Assembly (NCBI RefSeq): GCF_040096615.1
Contig: NZ_JBBMEJ010000011.1
Coordinates: 1 to 64,000 of the forward strand
Length of the DNA stretch: 64,000 nt
Reading direction: 5' to 3'
DNA from: Blautia_A aquisgranensis
GTDB lineage: Bacteria > Bacillota > Clostridia > Lachnospirales > Lachnospiraceae
Part shown: positions 1 through 8,300 of the stretch, one piece after another
How the letters are laid out: each line of letters opens with the position of its first letter
How positions within the stretch are numbered: position 1 is the stretch's first letter
Translations under genes and position numbers: made by a program
Notes under the pieces: model-generated
What the model was told of the DNA's origin: nothing
Database searches by the model: none
Seen by the model: the letters and a program-made list of their open reading frames with translations, nothing else

Positions 1-136
1 GAAGCCCCCCTCAAGATGAGATATCCCATTCTTTTAAGAAGTAAACCCCCTTGAAGACGACGAGGTAGATAGGGCAGAGGTGGAAGTGTGGTAACACATG
101 GAGCTGACTGTTACTAATCGGGTGAGGGCTTGACCA
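1..136 (+). rRNA. 23S ribosomal RNA, 3' end (partial)
   Basis: The first bases match the conserved 3' terminal part of bacterial 23S rRNA, including the GGAGCTGAC...TACTAATCG segment and the closing GAGGGCTTGACC. The rest lies before the window. The end is placed at the usual ACCA-like 3' terminus and may be off by a few bases. No 5S gene lies between this end and the first tRNA. Confidence 0.9.
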
Positions 137-214
137 AGAAGCAGGTCAGAATTGATTCAAGTGATTAACTATCAACAAAGCATGTATGTAGTTTTTAAGG
201 TACAAACCTTAAAT

Positions 215-288
215 GGCCCAGTGGCTCAGTTGGTTAGAGCGCCGCCCTGTCACGGCGGAGGTCGAGAGTTCGAGTCTCTTCTGGGTCG
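215..288 (+). tRNA. tRNA-Asp (GTC)
   Basis: A full cloverleaf can be folded. The 7-bp acceptor pairs GGCCCAG with CTGGGTC (one G-U), the anticodon GTC is at 249-251, and the T-loop is GTTCGAG. The discriminator is G, as expected for Asp. CCA is not encoded. It is the first of three tRNAs following the rRNA operon. Confidence 0.96.
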
Positions 289-297
289 TTCATATTT

Positions 298-370
298 GGG
301 GTCTTAGCTCAGCTGGGAGAGCATCTGCCTTACAAGCAGAGGGTCATAGGTTCGAGCCCTATAGGCCCCA
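298..370 (+). tRNA. tRNA-Val (TAC)
   Basis: The acceptor GGGGTCT pairs with AGGCCCC. The anticodon loop CTTACAA, with TAC at 331-333, is closed by the stem TCTGC/GCAGA, and the discriminator is A. It is separated from tRNA-Asp by 9 bases, so the two are surely co-transcribed. Confidence 0.96.
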
Positions 371-393
371 TTTTTGAACAAATAATTGAATAT

Positions 394-477
394 GCGGGTA
401 TGGTGGAATAGGCAGACACAAGAGACTTAAAATCTCTCGGGGGCAACTCCGTGCCGGTTCAAGTCCGGCTACCCGCA
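394..477 (+). tRNA. tRNA-Leu (TAA)
   Basis: The acceptor GCGGGTA pairs with TACCCGC. The anticodon TAA is at 428-430 in the loop CTTAAAA, and a long variable arm gives 84 bases in total, as expected for a class II leucine tRNA. The discriminator is A. Confidence 0.96.
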
Positions 478-484
478 GTATTAA

Positions 485-515
485 GAAGGTTCCTTGAAAA
501 GAGGAGCTTTTTTTG
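485..515 (+). terminator. possible terminator of the rRNA-tRNA operon
   Basis: A short imperfect hairpin (TTCCTT around a GAAA loop with AGAGGA) is followed by a run of seven T. The stem is weak, so this is tentative, but the position just after tRNA-Leu fits. Confidence 0.4.
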
Positions 516-572
516 TGCGAAAAAGTATGATCAAGAGTGAAAAAAATATTCCTAGTACATCAGTAGGGGATA

Positions 573-601
573 TTGACAAGGCTATCTATACATGATAGAA
601 T
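573..601 (+). promoter_or_regulatory. strong sigma-A promoter with no gene nearby
   Basis: TTGACA at 573-578 is followed by a 17-base spacer and TAGAAT at 596-601. The first credible start codon is about 450 bases downstream (tcdA), so this promoter drives either a very long leader or an unannotated RNA. Confidence 0.6.
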
Positions 602-1043
602 CCTCGCAGTTATGTATAATCCTGCAGAAAATTACTTGTTAATTATAGCATTCTGTTCCGATTATCTTATCAGATCCGGGCTCTCAGAACGTATGAACCA
701 GTGCATTCGACGTTACAGCGTATTTTATGACGGGCAATAAGTTTCTCATGCACAGAAATTATGCATGGTGTGACACACTCTGGGATTCCAGAGACTCTGC
801 ACTCCGGTACTTCATGTCCTGAGTTGCTTTCTTTCGATATAATAATTTATTGGATTGCTATAATTTTCTGAATTGTTGTAGAAAAAATATTCGCATTACT
901 TACGGAAAACAGTAAACTGCAGCAGGAGCTTTTTTGATAGCAGGAGCTATTAAGGCTATGTATGATACCAGAAGATATTTTCAGAGAAAATTATATATAG
1001 AAAATAGAACACGAATATATAGAACACGAAATATAAGGAGAAA
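602..1043 (+). other. non-coding stretch, possible small RNA
   Basis: No open frame with a ribosome binding site is visible here. Two compact inverted repeats occur: CATGCA/TGCATG at 747-752 and 762-767, and CTCTGG/CCAGAG around a GATT loop at 778-793. GCAGGAGCT occurs twice, near 922 and 940. I recognise no known RNA family. It may be a leader, a small RNA or decayed DNA. Confidence 0.3.
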
Positions 1044-1049
1044 TTGAAA

Positions 1050-1802
1050 ATGCTGAATCAGTTTTCAAGAACAGAATTATTAATTGGAAAAGAAGGAATG
1101 GAGAAGCTGAAGAATTCCAGAGTTGCCGTATTTGGAATCGGTGGCGTTGGCGGATATACCGTAGAGGCACTTGTTCGAAGCGGTGTGGGTACACTGGATC
1201 TGATCGATGATGATAAAGTATGCCTTACGAACATTAACCGTCAGATTTATGCAACCAGAAAAACTGTTGGCAAATATAAGGTAGATGTGGCGCGCGACCG
1301 TATTCTGGAGATCAATCCGGATGCAGTCGTAAATATCCATAAGACTTTTTATGTACCGGAGACAGCAGATTCCTTTGATTTTTCGCAGTATGATTATATT
1401 GTGGATGCTATTGACACAGTAACCGGCAAGCTGATGCTGGTAGAGCAGGCCAAGGCTTCCGGAACCCCTATCATCAGCTCCATGGGAGCCGGAAATAAAA
1501 TGGATCCGACAGGCTTTATGGTGACAGACATTTATAAGACATCTGTCTGCCCGTTGGCAAAAGTTATGCGCCGTGAGCTGAAAAAGCGTGGAATTAAGAA
1601 GCTGAAGGTCGTATATTCACAGGAGAAACCAATGACACCAATCGATGATATGGCAATCAGCTGCAAGTCACATTGCATCTGCCCTCCTGGAACAGCCAGA
1701 AAATGCACACAGCGCCGCCAGGTGCCGGGAAGTAATGCTTTTGTACCGTCAGTGGTAGGTCTGATCATTGCAGGAGAGGTTGTAAAAGATCTGATCAAAT
1801 AA
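1050..1802 (+). CDS. tcdA: tRNA threonylcarbamoyladenosine dehydratase (TcdA)
   Basis: A 250-residue ThiF/E1-like enzyme. In this family TcdA (CsdL/YgdL) dehydrates t6A at position 37 of ANN-decoding tRNAs to the cyclic form, using ATP. The nucleotide-binding motif GIGGVGG is at about residues 29-35. It is followed by the DDDKVCLTNINRQ segment typical of the adenylating domain and a C-terminal Cys-rich CPPGTARKC region. The ATG at 1050 is preferred over an in-frame TTG at 1044, because AAGGAG ends 9 bases before the ATG and only 3 before the TTG. It stands alone and is followed by its own terminator. Confidence 0.9.
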   Translation: MLNQFSRTELLIGKEGMEKLKNSRVAVFGIGGVGGYTVEALVRSGVGTLDLIDDDKVCLTNINRQIYATRKTVGKYKVDVARDRILEINPDAVVNIHKTFYVPETADSFDFSQYDYIVDAIDTVTGKLMLVEQAKASGTPIISSMGAGNKMDPTGFMVTDIYKTSVCPLAKVMRRELKKRGIKKLKVVYSQEKPMTPIDDMAISCKSHCICPPGTARKCTQRRQVPGSNAFVPSVVGLIIAGEVVKDLIK

Positions 1803-1817
1803 GAATATGTATGAAAC

Positions 1818-1853
1818 GGATACTATGTATTTATTGCGTAGTATCCTTTTTTA
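1818..1853 (+). terminator. rho-independent terminator of tcdA
   Basis: GGATACTA (1818-1825) pairs with TAGTATCC (1839-1846) and is followed directly by TTTTTTATTTT. Confidence 0.8.
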
Positions 1854-1952
1854 TTTTATGGTAGAATATTTTTAGATGAAAGAGAAATACCATCAATTTC
1901 AAAAAAATCGTCTGTATCAGATTCATAAATAAAAGAAAAGGACATATCAATT

Positions 1953-2999
1953 ATGGGGATCGTTGAAAAATTTATTAAAGAGGGCCAGCTAAAACAGGAC
2001 GAATATCCACAGCTTCTGAAGCTGTATAAAGATCCGGAGACTGTAGAACTGCTCCGGCAGGAGGCTGTCCGAATCCAGAAGAAATATTTTGGAAATAAAA
2101 TATATACAAGAGGGCTGGTAGAGTTTACCAATTACTGCAGAAATGACTGTTATTACTGTGGAATCAGGCGCTCCAACACCAACGCTGTGCGCTATCGCCT
2201 GACAAAAGATGAAATCCTTAAGTGCTGTGAAAATGGACATGAGCTGGGCTTCCGGACATTTGTGCTCCAGGGAGGAGAAGATCCCTGGTTTAATGATGAA
2301 AGAATGGCGGATATTATAAGCTCCATCAAACGAAGCTATCCGGATTGTGCGATCACATTATCTATCGGAGAAAAATCAAAAGAAAGTTATCGGAAATTTA
2401 AGGAGGCAGGTGCAGACCGCTATCTTCTCCGGCATGAAACTGCGAATGAAGATCATTACCGTTACCTGCATCCGGAAAATCTCAGTCTCGCCAACAGAAA
2501 GCAGTGCCTTTATGATCTGAAAGAACTTGGCTATCAGATCGGCGCCGGATTTATGGTGGGAGCACCGGGACAGACCCTGGAACATCTGGCAGAGGATCTT
2601 GTTTTTCTGAAAGAATTAAATCCGCATATGGTAGGAATCGGGCCGTTTATTCCGCATCATGATACGAAATTTGCAGAGGAAGAACCGGGAAGCGTGGAGC
2701 TGACACTTTTCCTTCTGTCTGTACTCCGGATCATGCTTCCACAGGTACTTCTTCCGGCAACCACAGCACTGGGAACCCTGGATCCCCGGGGCAGGGAGAA
2801 AGGCTTTCTGGCAGGGGCAAATGTTGTGATGCCTAATCTGTCACCGGTGAAGAACCGGAAGCAGTATGAGCTTTACGATAATAAAATCTGTACAGGTGAG
2901 GAGGCCGCGGAATGCAGGGGCTGTCTTTCCAGAAGGGTGCAATCTGTGGGGTACGAGATCGTTACAGACAGAGGCGATTCACCGATGCTGCAGCCATAG
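1953..2999 (+). CDS. hydE: [FeFe]-hydrogenase H-cluster radical SAM maturase HydE
   Basis: A 348-residue radical SAM enzyme. HydE acts with HydF and HydG to build the organometallic H-cluster of [FeFe] hydrogenase. The radical SAM cluster motif C-RND-C-YY-C (CxxxCxxC) is near residues 62-69, followed by GIRRSN and the GGEDPW motif that contacts SAM. Length and the C-terminal MPNLSPV segment fit HydE rather than biotin synthase or HydG. It is a lone gene here; no hydF, hydG or hydrogenase lies next to it. It points to fermentative hydrogen metabolism. Confidence 0.88.
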   Translation: MGIVEKFIKEGQLKQDEYPQLLKLYKDPETVELLRQEAVRIQKKYFGNKIYTRGLVEFTNYCRNDCYYCGIRRSNTNAVRYRLTKDEILKCCENGHELGFRTFVLQGGEDPWFNDERMADIISSIKRSYPDCAITLSIGEKSKESYRKFKEAGADRYLLRHETANEDHYRYLHPENLSLANRKQCLYDLKELGYQIGAGFMVGAPGQTLEHLAEDLVFLKELNPHMVGIGPFIPHHDTKFAEEEPGSVELTLFLLSVLRIMLPQVLLPATTALGTLDPRGREKGFLAGANVVMPNLSPVKNRKQYELYDNKICTGEEAAECRGCLSRRVQSVGYEIVTDRGDSPMLQP

Positions 3000-3099
3000 C
3001 AGTAAAATACGGATTGAAATCATAACACAGGCAAATAAATTTACACACAGAGACTTCCATTTTCAGGAGATATACGTTAAAATACGAATAGGATCAGAT

Positions 3100-3126
3100 T
3101 GACATAATAATATCAAAGATATGTCA
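3100..3126. promoter_or_regulatory. inverted repeat upstream of the TetR-type regulator
   Basis: TGACATA (3100-3106) is repeated inverted as TATGTCA (3120-3126), and TTGACA at 3099-3104 sits inside the left arm. TetR regulators often repress themselves through such palindromes. No good -10 follows at the right spacing, so this is only suggestive. Confidence 0.3.
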
Positions 3127-3213
3127 GGAGCTGATCAGAAATGAGCAGATTTTTTTCCGCAGGCGGAGAAAGCGGAAAAAGCAGCAACGAAACAACAATG
3201 GAGTGCGTAAAAT

Positions 3214-3801
3214 ATGGAAAAAACAGAAAGTGCTGTGCGGAGCAGACTTCTGGAAGCCGGTAAAGAGGAATTCAGGGACAAAGGGTTTCTGAAAGCCTCT
3301 CTTCGTGCCATCTGCAAAAAAGCAGATGTGACTACGGGAGCTTTGTATTTCTTTTTTGAAAGCAAAGCAGCTCTTTTTGAGAAGATCGTGGAGGAAACGG
3401 TCGGAGAAATGGAGCAGATAGCCGGGAAACTGACAGATTCCCAAAACGAAGAGCAGACGATATCAGAAGAATACGACCAGCTTTTTATGGAATTCGTCTG
3501 GGAAAACAGAGATATTGCGAGAATTCTCATGGAAGGTGCAGAAGGAACCAGATATGAAAATTTCTGGGAGGACACCTGCACAAAAATGGAACAGCTTCTT
3601 CAGGAGAATTTCCGGAAAAAATGCGGAAAAGAAGCAGATAATGATCTGGTACATATCCTGATTGGAATGAAGATGCAGGGCTACAGAGAACTGCTTAAGG
3701 GAAATTATTCCAGGGAAAAACTTCTGGAGCTTTCCAGAATGTTAAAGCGCTGTTCAGATCAGAGTATTCAGACTGTGGCAGAAGAAATCAAGAAAAAATG
3801 A
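3214..3801 (+). CDS. TetR/AcrR family transcriptional regulator
   Basis: A 195-residue regulator with the N-terminal TetR helix-turn-helix. The order LLEAGKEEF..KGF..ASLRAICKKADVTTGALYFFFESKAALF over residues 9-50 is the classical signature, with VTTGALYFFF as the recognition helix. The C-terminal ligand domain is variable, as usual, and the ligand cannot be read from sequence. No export or enzyme gene is divergent to it, so its target is unclear. An inverted repeat about 90 bases upstream may be its operator. Confidence 0.85.
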   Translation: MEKTESAVRSRLLEAGKEEFRDKGFLKASLRAICKKADVTTGALYFFFESKAALFEKIVEETVGEMEQIAGKLTDSQNEEQTISEEYDQLFMEFVWENRDIARILMEGAEGTRYENFWEDTCTKMEQLLQENFRKKCGKEADNDLVHILIGMKMQGYRELLKGNYSREKLLELSRMLKRCSDQSIQTVAEEIKKK

Positions 3802-3805
3802 TAAA

Positions 3806-3838
3806 GACCTGGCAGCAAAAGCTGTCAGGCTTTTTTTT
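3806..3838 (+). terminator. rho-independent terminator
   Basis: CCTGGCAGC (3808-3816) pairs with GCTGTCAGG (3821-3829) over an AAAA loop, then C and eight T. It closes the TetR gene. Confidence 0.88.
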
Positions 3839-3850
3839 CTCGGAAAACCA

Positions 3851-3903
3851 TTGCCCAATCAATGAAAGTATGCTATGATTAACTTGGTTAGTTTGAACAA
3901 ACC
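3851..3903 (+). promoter_or_regulatory. promoter with overlapping palindromic operator of the MntR-like gene
   Basis: TTGCCC (3851-3856), a 17-base spacer and TATGAT (3874-3879) form a promoter. Just downstream, covering the expected start of transcription, lies the 18-bp imperfect palindrome GGTTAGTTTGAACAAACC (3886-3903; 14 of 18 positions are self-complementary). The placement suits metal-dependent repression, probably autoregulation. Confidence 0.6.
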
Positions 3904-3921
3904 GCGGGAGGTGTAAATAGC

Positions 3922-4332
3922 ATGAGATCAAATGAATCATCAGAAGATTATCTGGAAACCATATTGATTCTGGGAAACAGGAGCTCACTTGTGAGAGCGG
4001 TGGATATAGCGGCTGAGATGGGGTTTAAGAAGCCGAGCGTCAGTGTTGCCATGAAGAACCTGCGTCAGAAGAATCTGATCACAGTTGCAGATAACGGAGA
4101 TATCCGTCTGACTGAGGAAGGTCATAAGATCGCAGATAAGGTATACGAACGTCATCAGCTGATCTCTTCCTGGCTGATCATGCTGGGAGTCCAGGAAAAA
4201 ACAGCTCTTCACGATGCCTGCAGGATCGAGCATATCATCAGCGAGGAGAGCTTTGAGGCGCTGAAAAAGGCGGTTCACGAGCTGAGAGAGCAGGAGAATG
4301 CAGCGAAGGAAAAAGCTGTGAGTGAAGCCTGA
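3922..4332 (+). CDS. DtxR/MntR-family metal-dependent transcriptional regulator
   Basis: A 136-residue regulator of MntR size, with no FeoA/SH3-like third domain. The N-terminal winged helix (residues about 5-65) contains SSEDYLETI, where D9 and E12 match metal ligands of B. subtilis MntR (D8, E11). The dimerisation part carries ERHQL and CRIEH, which supply the other His/Glu ligands of the family. Mn2+ is therefore more likely than Fe2+, but this is an inference. GGGAGGTG precedes the ATG. An 18-bp palindrome overlaps its promoter, suggesting autorepression. No metal transporter is adjacent. Confidence 0.82.
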   Translation: MRSNESSEDYLETILILGNRSSLVRAVDIAAEMGFKKPSVSVAMKNLRQKNLITVADNGDIRLTEEGHKIADKVYERHQLISSWLIMLGVQEKTALHDACRIEHIISEESFEALKKAVHELREQENAAKEKAVSEA

Positions 4333-4358
4333 ACAGATGAAAAAAAAGACAACAGGAA

Positions 4359-4386
4359 TTGACAACAGAAAAAATAAGAATATAAT
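4359..4386 (+). promoter_or_regulatory. near-consensus sigma-A promoter
   Basis: TTGACA (4359-4364), a 16-base spacer and TATAAT (4381-4386) lie 36 bases upstream of the phosphatase start. Confidence 0.7.
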
Positions 4387-4421
4387 GGAAATCCAGGTTA
4401 TAAAATGGAGGACACAAAAAG

Positions 4422-5153
4422 ATGAAATTACTTTTTATACGACATGGAGACCCGGATTATACAATAGATTCCCTGACAGAGAAGGGCTGGAAAGAGGCGG
4501 AATTTCTTTCCGAAAAGATCGCTGCGCTTGATGTCAGGGATTTTTATGTCTCGCCTCTTGGAAGAGCGAAGGATACTGCTTCCTGTACTTTAAAAAAGAC
4601 GGGAAGAACAGCGACAGAATGTAAGTGGCTGCGGGAGTTTGATGTCCAGATCCGAAGACCCGACAGAAACGGGGAAAAGATCATCCCGTGGGACTGGCTT
4701 CCGCAGGACTGGACGAAGGTTGAGAACTTTTACAGCTTTGACAGCTGGTGGGATAATGATATCCTTAAAGAAGGCCATATGAAGGAAGAATATGACTGGG
4801 TAACCAAAAACTTTGACAAGGTTCTGGCTGAGCATGGTTATGTCCGTGAAGGGCATTACTACAGAGCCGAGAAAGCGAACGAGGATACCCTTGTTTTCTT
4901 CTGCCATTTTGGAGTAAGCTGTGTGCTGATCAGTTATCTTCTCAGTATTTCTCCACTGGTAATGCTGCAGAATTTCTGTGCTGCACCGTCTTCTGTAAGC
5001 ACGATCGTAACAGAAGAGCGCAGAAAGGGCATCGCCTCTTTCCGTATGAGTTCTTTCGGAGATATCTCACATCTGTATGCACACCAGGAGCCTCCGGCTT
5101 TTGCTGCCAGATTCTGTGAGACATACGATAATAAGGAACAGAGACACGACTGA
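4422..5153 (+). CDS. histidine phosphatase family protein (phosphoglycerate mutase-like)
   Basis: A 243-residue branch-1 histidine phosphatase. The catalytic LLFIRHGDPDY motif at residues 3-13 supplies the phospho-accepting His (RHG). SPLGRAKDTA near residues 45-54 gives the second arginine, and FFCHFGV near residue 160 the second histidine. Substrates in this family range from sugar phosphates to nucleotides, so the substrate is unknown. The ATG follows GGAGG by ten bases. It has its own promoter and terminator, so it is monocistronic. Confidence 0.82.
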   Translation: MKLLFIRHGDPDYTIDSLTEKGWKEAEFLSEKIAALDVRDFYVSPLGRAKDTASCTLKKTGRTATECKWLREFDVQIRRPDRNGEKIIPWDWLPQDWTKVENFYSFDSWWDNDILKEGHMKEEYDWVTKNFDKVLAEHGYVREGHYYRAEKANEDTLVFFCHFGVSCVLISYLLSISPLVMLQNFCAAPSSVSTIVTEERRKGIASFRMSSFGDISHLYAHQEPPAFAARFCETYDNKEQRHD

Positions 5154-5188
5154 CGCGTGCAAATGAATATTCTCAAAATTATAAGAAA

Positions 5189-5219
5189 GTTCCCGGTTTA
5201 ATATCGGGGGCTTTTTTTG
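5189..5219 (+). terminator. rho-independent terminator
   Basis: GTTCCCG (5189-5195) pairs with CGGGGGC (5205-5211) with two G-U pairs, then seven T. Confidence 0.8.
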
Positions 5220-5306
5220 TAGTTCACATAGTATTTCGAGAATATTTTGAAAAAAAGAGAAATGTAACACTATATCAGAAAGAATATAAAATATATGAGA
5301 ATAATA

Positions 5307-5335
5307 ATGAAAAAGAAGATGACATATGCTATAAT
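5307..5335 (+). promoter_or_regulatory. extended -10 promoter of the giant surface-protein gene
   Basis: TGCTATAAT (5327-5335) is an extended -10 element. The -35 at 17 bases (ATGAAA) is weak. GGAAGGAG lies just before the ATG at 5369. Confidence 0.5.
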
Positions 5336-5368
5336 TGTTCAAAAATAACATATGGAAGGAGAAAAAGT

Positions 5369-8300
5369 ATGAAAAGAAGGGGCAGGCAGTTTCTGGCCAT
5401 TTTGTTGGCGGTCCTGATGATTTTGCCTATGGACAGTTTTTCTGTTCTGGCTATGGAATCAGAACAGATGACGGAATGGCAGGATGATATGTCGGATGGA
5501 GATGTATTTTCGGATACTTCGGAAGAAGAAAATGAAACTGTGCAGGAATCCGCTGATGTGTCGTCAGATGAAACAGAGGAAACGTATATACCTGAGACGG
5601 AGGTATCGGAACCACAGCAGGAGGAAAGTTCAGCGGAAGTAACTCCGGAAGCAGAAAATCCGGAAATTGAGGAGCTGGAAACAGAGGAGGAAAAATCCGA
5701 GCCAGAAGAAGAAATTATTGAGGAGCCCGGGAATTCGGACACTGAAAATGAGAGCCAGGAGCTTACACTGGACAGTGAAGAGACAGAAGAAAAAACGGAA
5801 GCTCTTGAAAGCGAAAATGAGATAGCAGTTTTTTCAGATGATACCCAGTGGACGGGAAAAGGGACAGAGGATGAACCTTATGAGATCAGTACAGAGGCAG
5901 ATCTTAGGAAAATGTCTCAGTTAACTCAGTCCGCATCACTTGGTGGATATTTTATTCTGAAAAATGATATTGCCCTTACAGAAACATGGATTCCAGTTGG
6001 AAAAGACGGAAACAACTGTTTTAAGGGCGTTTTTGATGGAAATAATTTTACTGTCAGTAATGTGCAGACCGATTCTGTAAAAGGATATGCTGGCTTTTTC
6101 GGATATAATTCAGGAACTGTGAGAAATCTCAGTATTCAGGGAAATCTGAATGTTAACGGAATAGCTGGTCTTCTTATCGGTTATAACAAAGGAACAGTAG
6201 AAAACTGCCGGACAGAAGGAAGCGTAACTTCTTCGTCTGATGGTGGAGGAATTATAGGAGAGAATGCAGGTACAGTTAAAAACAGTACAGCGTCTGTAAC
6301 AGTAACCGGTAATGGTAATGCAGGCGGGTTCATGGGGGAAAATTATGGAACAGTAAGTGGCTGTGGAGCACTTGGAAATGTAAGCGGTCAAAATGGAGAA
6401 AACGGTGGATTTGTAGGATACAACACTGCAAAAATCGAAAATTGTTATGCAAGAGGAACCGTATCCGGTTCGGGTAATACAGGAGGATTTCTTGGAAGAT
6501 CGGAAAGAGTTTCAGTGAAATACTGTTATGCATCGGGTACAGTTAATGATAATACAGGTAAAGGATTCGGTGGATATTTTTATCAGTGTGGGCCGAAATT
6601 CTGTTATTATAATTCAGCTAATACAGGAAACCGTGAGGGAATTCCGGTAACATTACAGAAATTAAAAGACCAGAATACGTATTATGGCTGGGATTTTGAG
6701 CATGTATGGACAATGGATGAAAACAGTTATCCGGCAATTGATTTTCGGGGAGAAGCGGGAGCTGTTGAGATTGAAGGTGACGGAAGTGAGGTAGATCCTT
6801 ATCTTATAAAAACAGAAAATCAGCTGCAGGCACTCTGTGCCGGTGAGTTACCGCTGAAAGGACGTAATTATTATGTCCTTGCTAACGATATTGTGCTGAC
6901 AGGTGAGAACTGGACTCCGGTTGGCGGAAATAACATGGATGCTTTTGGAGGAGTTTTTGATGGACAGGGCCATACGATCAGTGGATTGAAGCTTTCAGGA
7001 AGAAATGAAAGATATACAGGCCTTTTCGGGGAAAACAATGGTACAATCTGTAATCTGACAGTAGCAGGAAATATTGAGGCCGTTTCTGAGGCAGGAATTC
7101 TGGCAGGCTGTAATAATGGACGGATTGAAAACTGCTCTGTTTCCGGTACGGTTTCTTCAACAGGAAGCCATGGAGGAATGGTCGGTCTGAACAGTAATAA
7201 AGGTGTGATCGAGAATAGTACTGCTTCTGCTGAAATTTCGGGAACCGGTGAAGCAGGAGGCTTTGTGGGCAGTAATCAGGGAACTATCCGCTATAGTGGT
7301 GCTGCCGGAAAGGTATCAGGAAGTACTGAATACGCAGGAGGTTTTACCGGATATCACAGCGGAACTATCGAGAACTGTTATGCATGGGGAAAAGTATCCG
7401 GAAGCAATACATCTGGAGGCTTTGCGGGAAGAGCCTACAATGGTTCCATTAAATTCTGCTATGCACTTGGAATGGTAAATGATAATGCCGGAGCAGGTTT
7501 TGTAAATGATAGATATTACAGCAGTATTCGTTTTTGCTATTATAATGCTTCCAACACAGGAAATCGACAGGGAATTCCAATGACCGTGCAGAAGCTGAAA
7601 AAACAGGAAACATATACAAGCTGGGATTTTGAACATATATGGGCTCTGGGAGAAAAAGGATATCCTGTGATCAGCTTAAGAGAAGAAGCAGGTGAGATAG
7701 AGATTGAAGGAGATGGAAGTGAAGAAGATCCTTATCAGATTGTAACAGAGAAACAGCTGGAAGCTCTGGCTGTCGGAACACTTCCGCTAAAAGGAAAGAA
7801 TTATTATGTTCTTGGCAATGATATTACATTGAGCAGTGAGAACTGGACACCCATCGGCGGAAATGATACGGATGTCTTCTGTGGGATTTTTGATGGACAG
7901 GGTCATACGATCAGTGGACTTAAAATTTCAGGAAGAGGTGAGGTATACACAGGACTTTTCGGGGCAAATACAGGAACAATCCGGAATCTTAATGTCTCCG
8001 GAAAAGTAGAGGCGGAGTCATTTGCAGGAATTTTACTTGGGCAGAATAAAGGAAAAATCGAAAATTGTACAGTATCCGGGGCTGTGGAATCTTTAGGAAC
8101 ACATGGTGGACTTATCGGAATAAACGAAGAAAATGCAGTAATAGAAGACTGTATATCAGATGTAACTGTTACAGGAAATGGTGAAGCAGGAGGTTTTGCA
8201 GGCAGCAATAACGGAACAATCCGTTACAGTGGGGCCCGGGGAAAAGTATCCGGAAGCAGAGAAGATACCGGAGGTTTTGTAGGATATAACAACCGGAATA

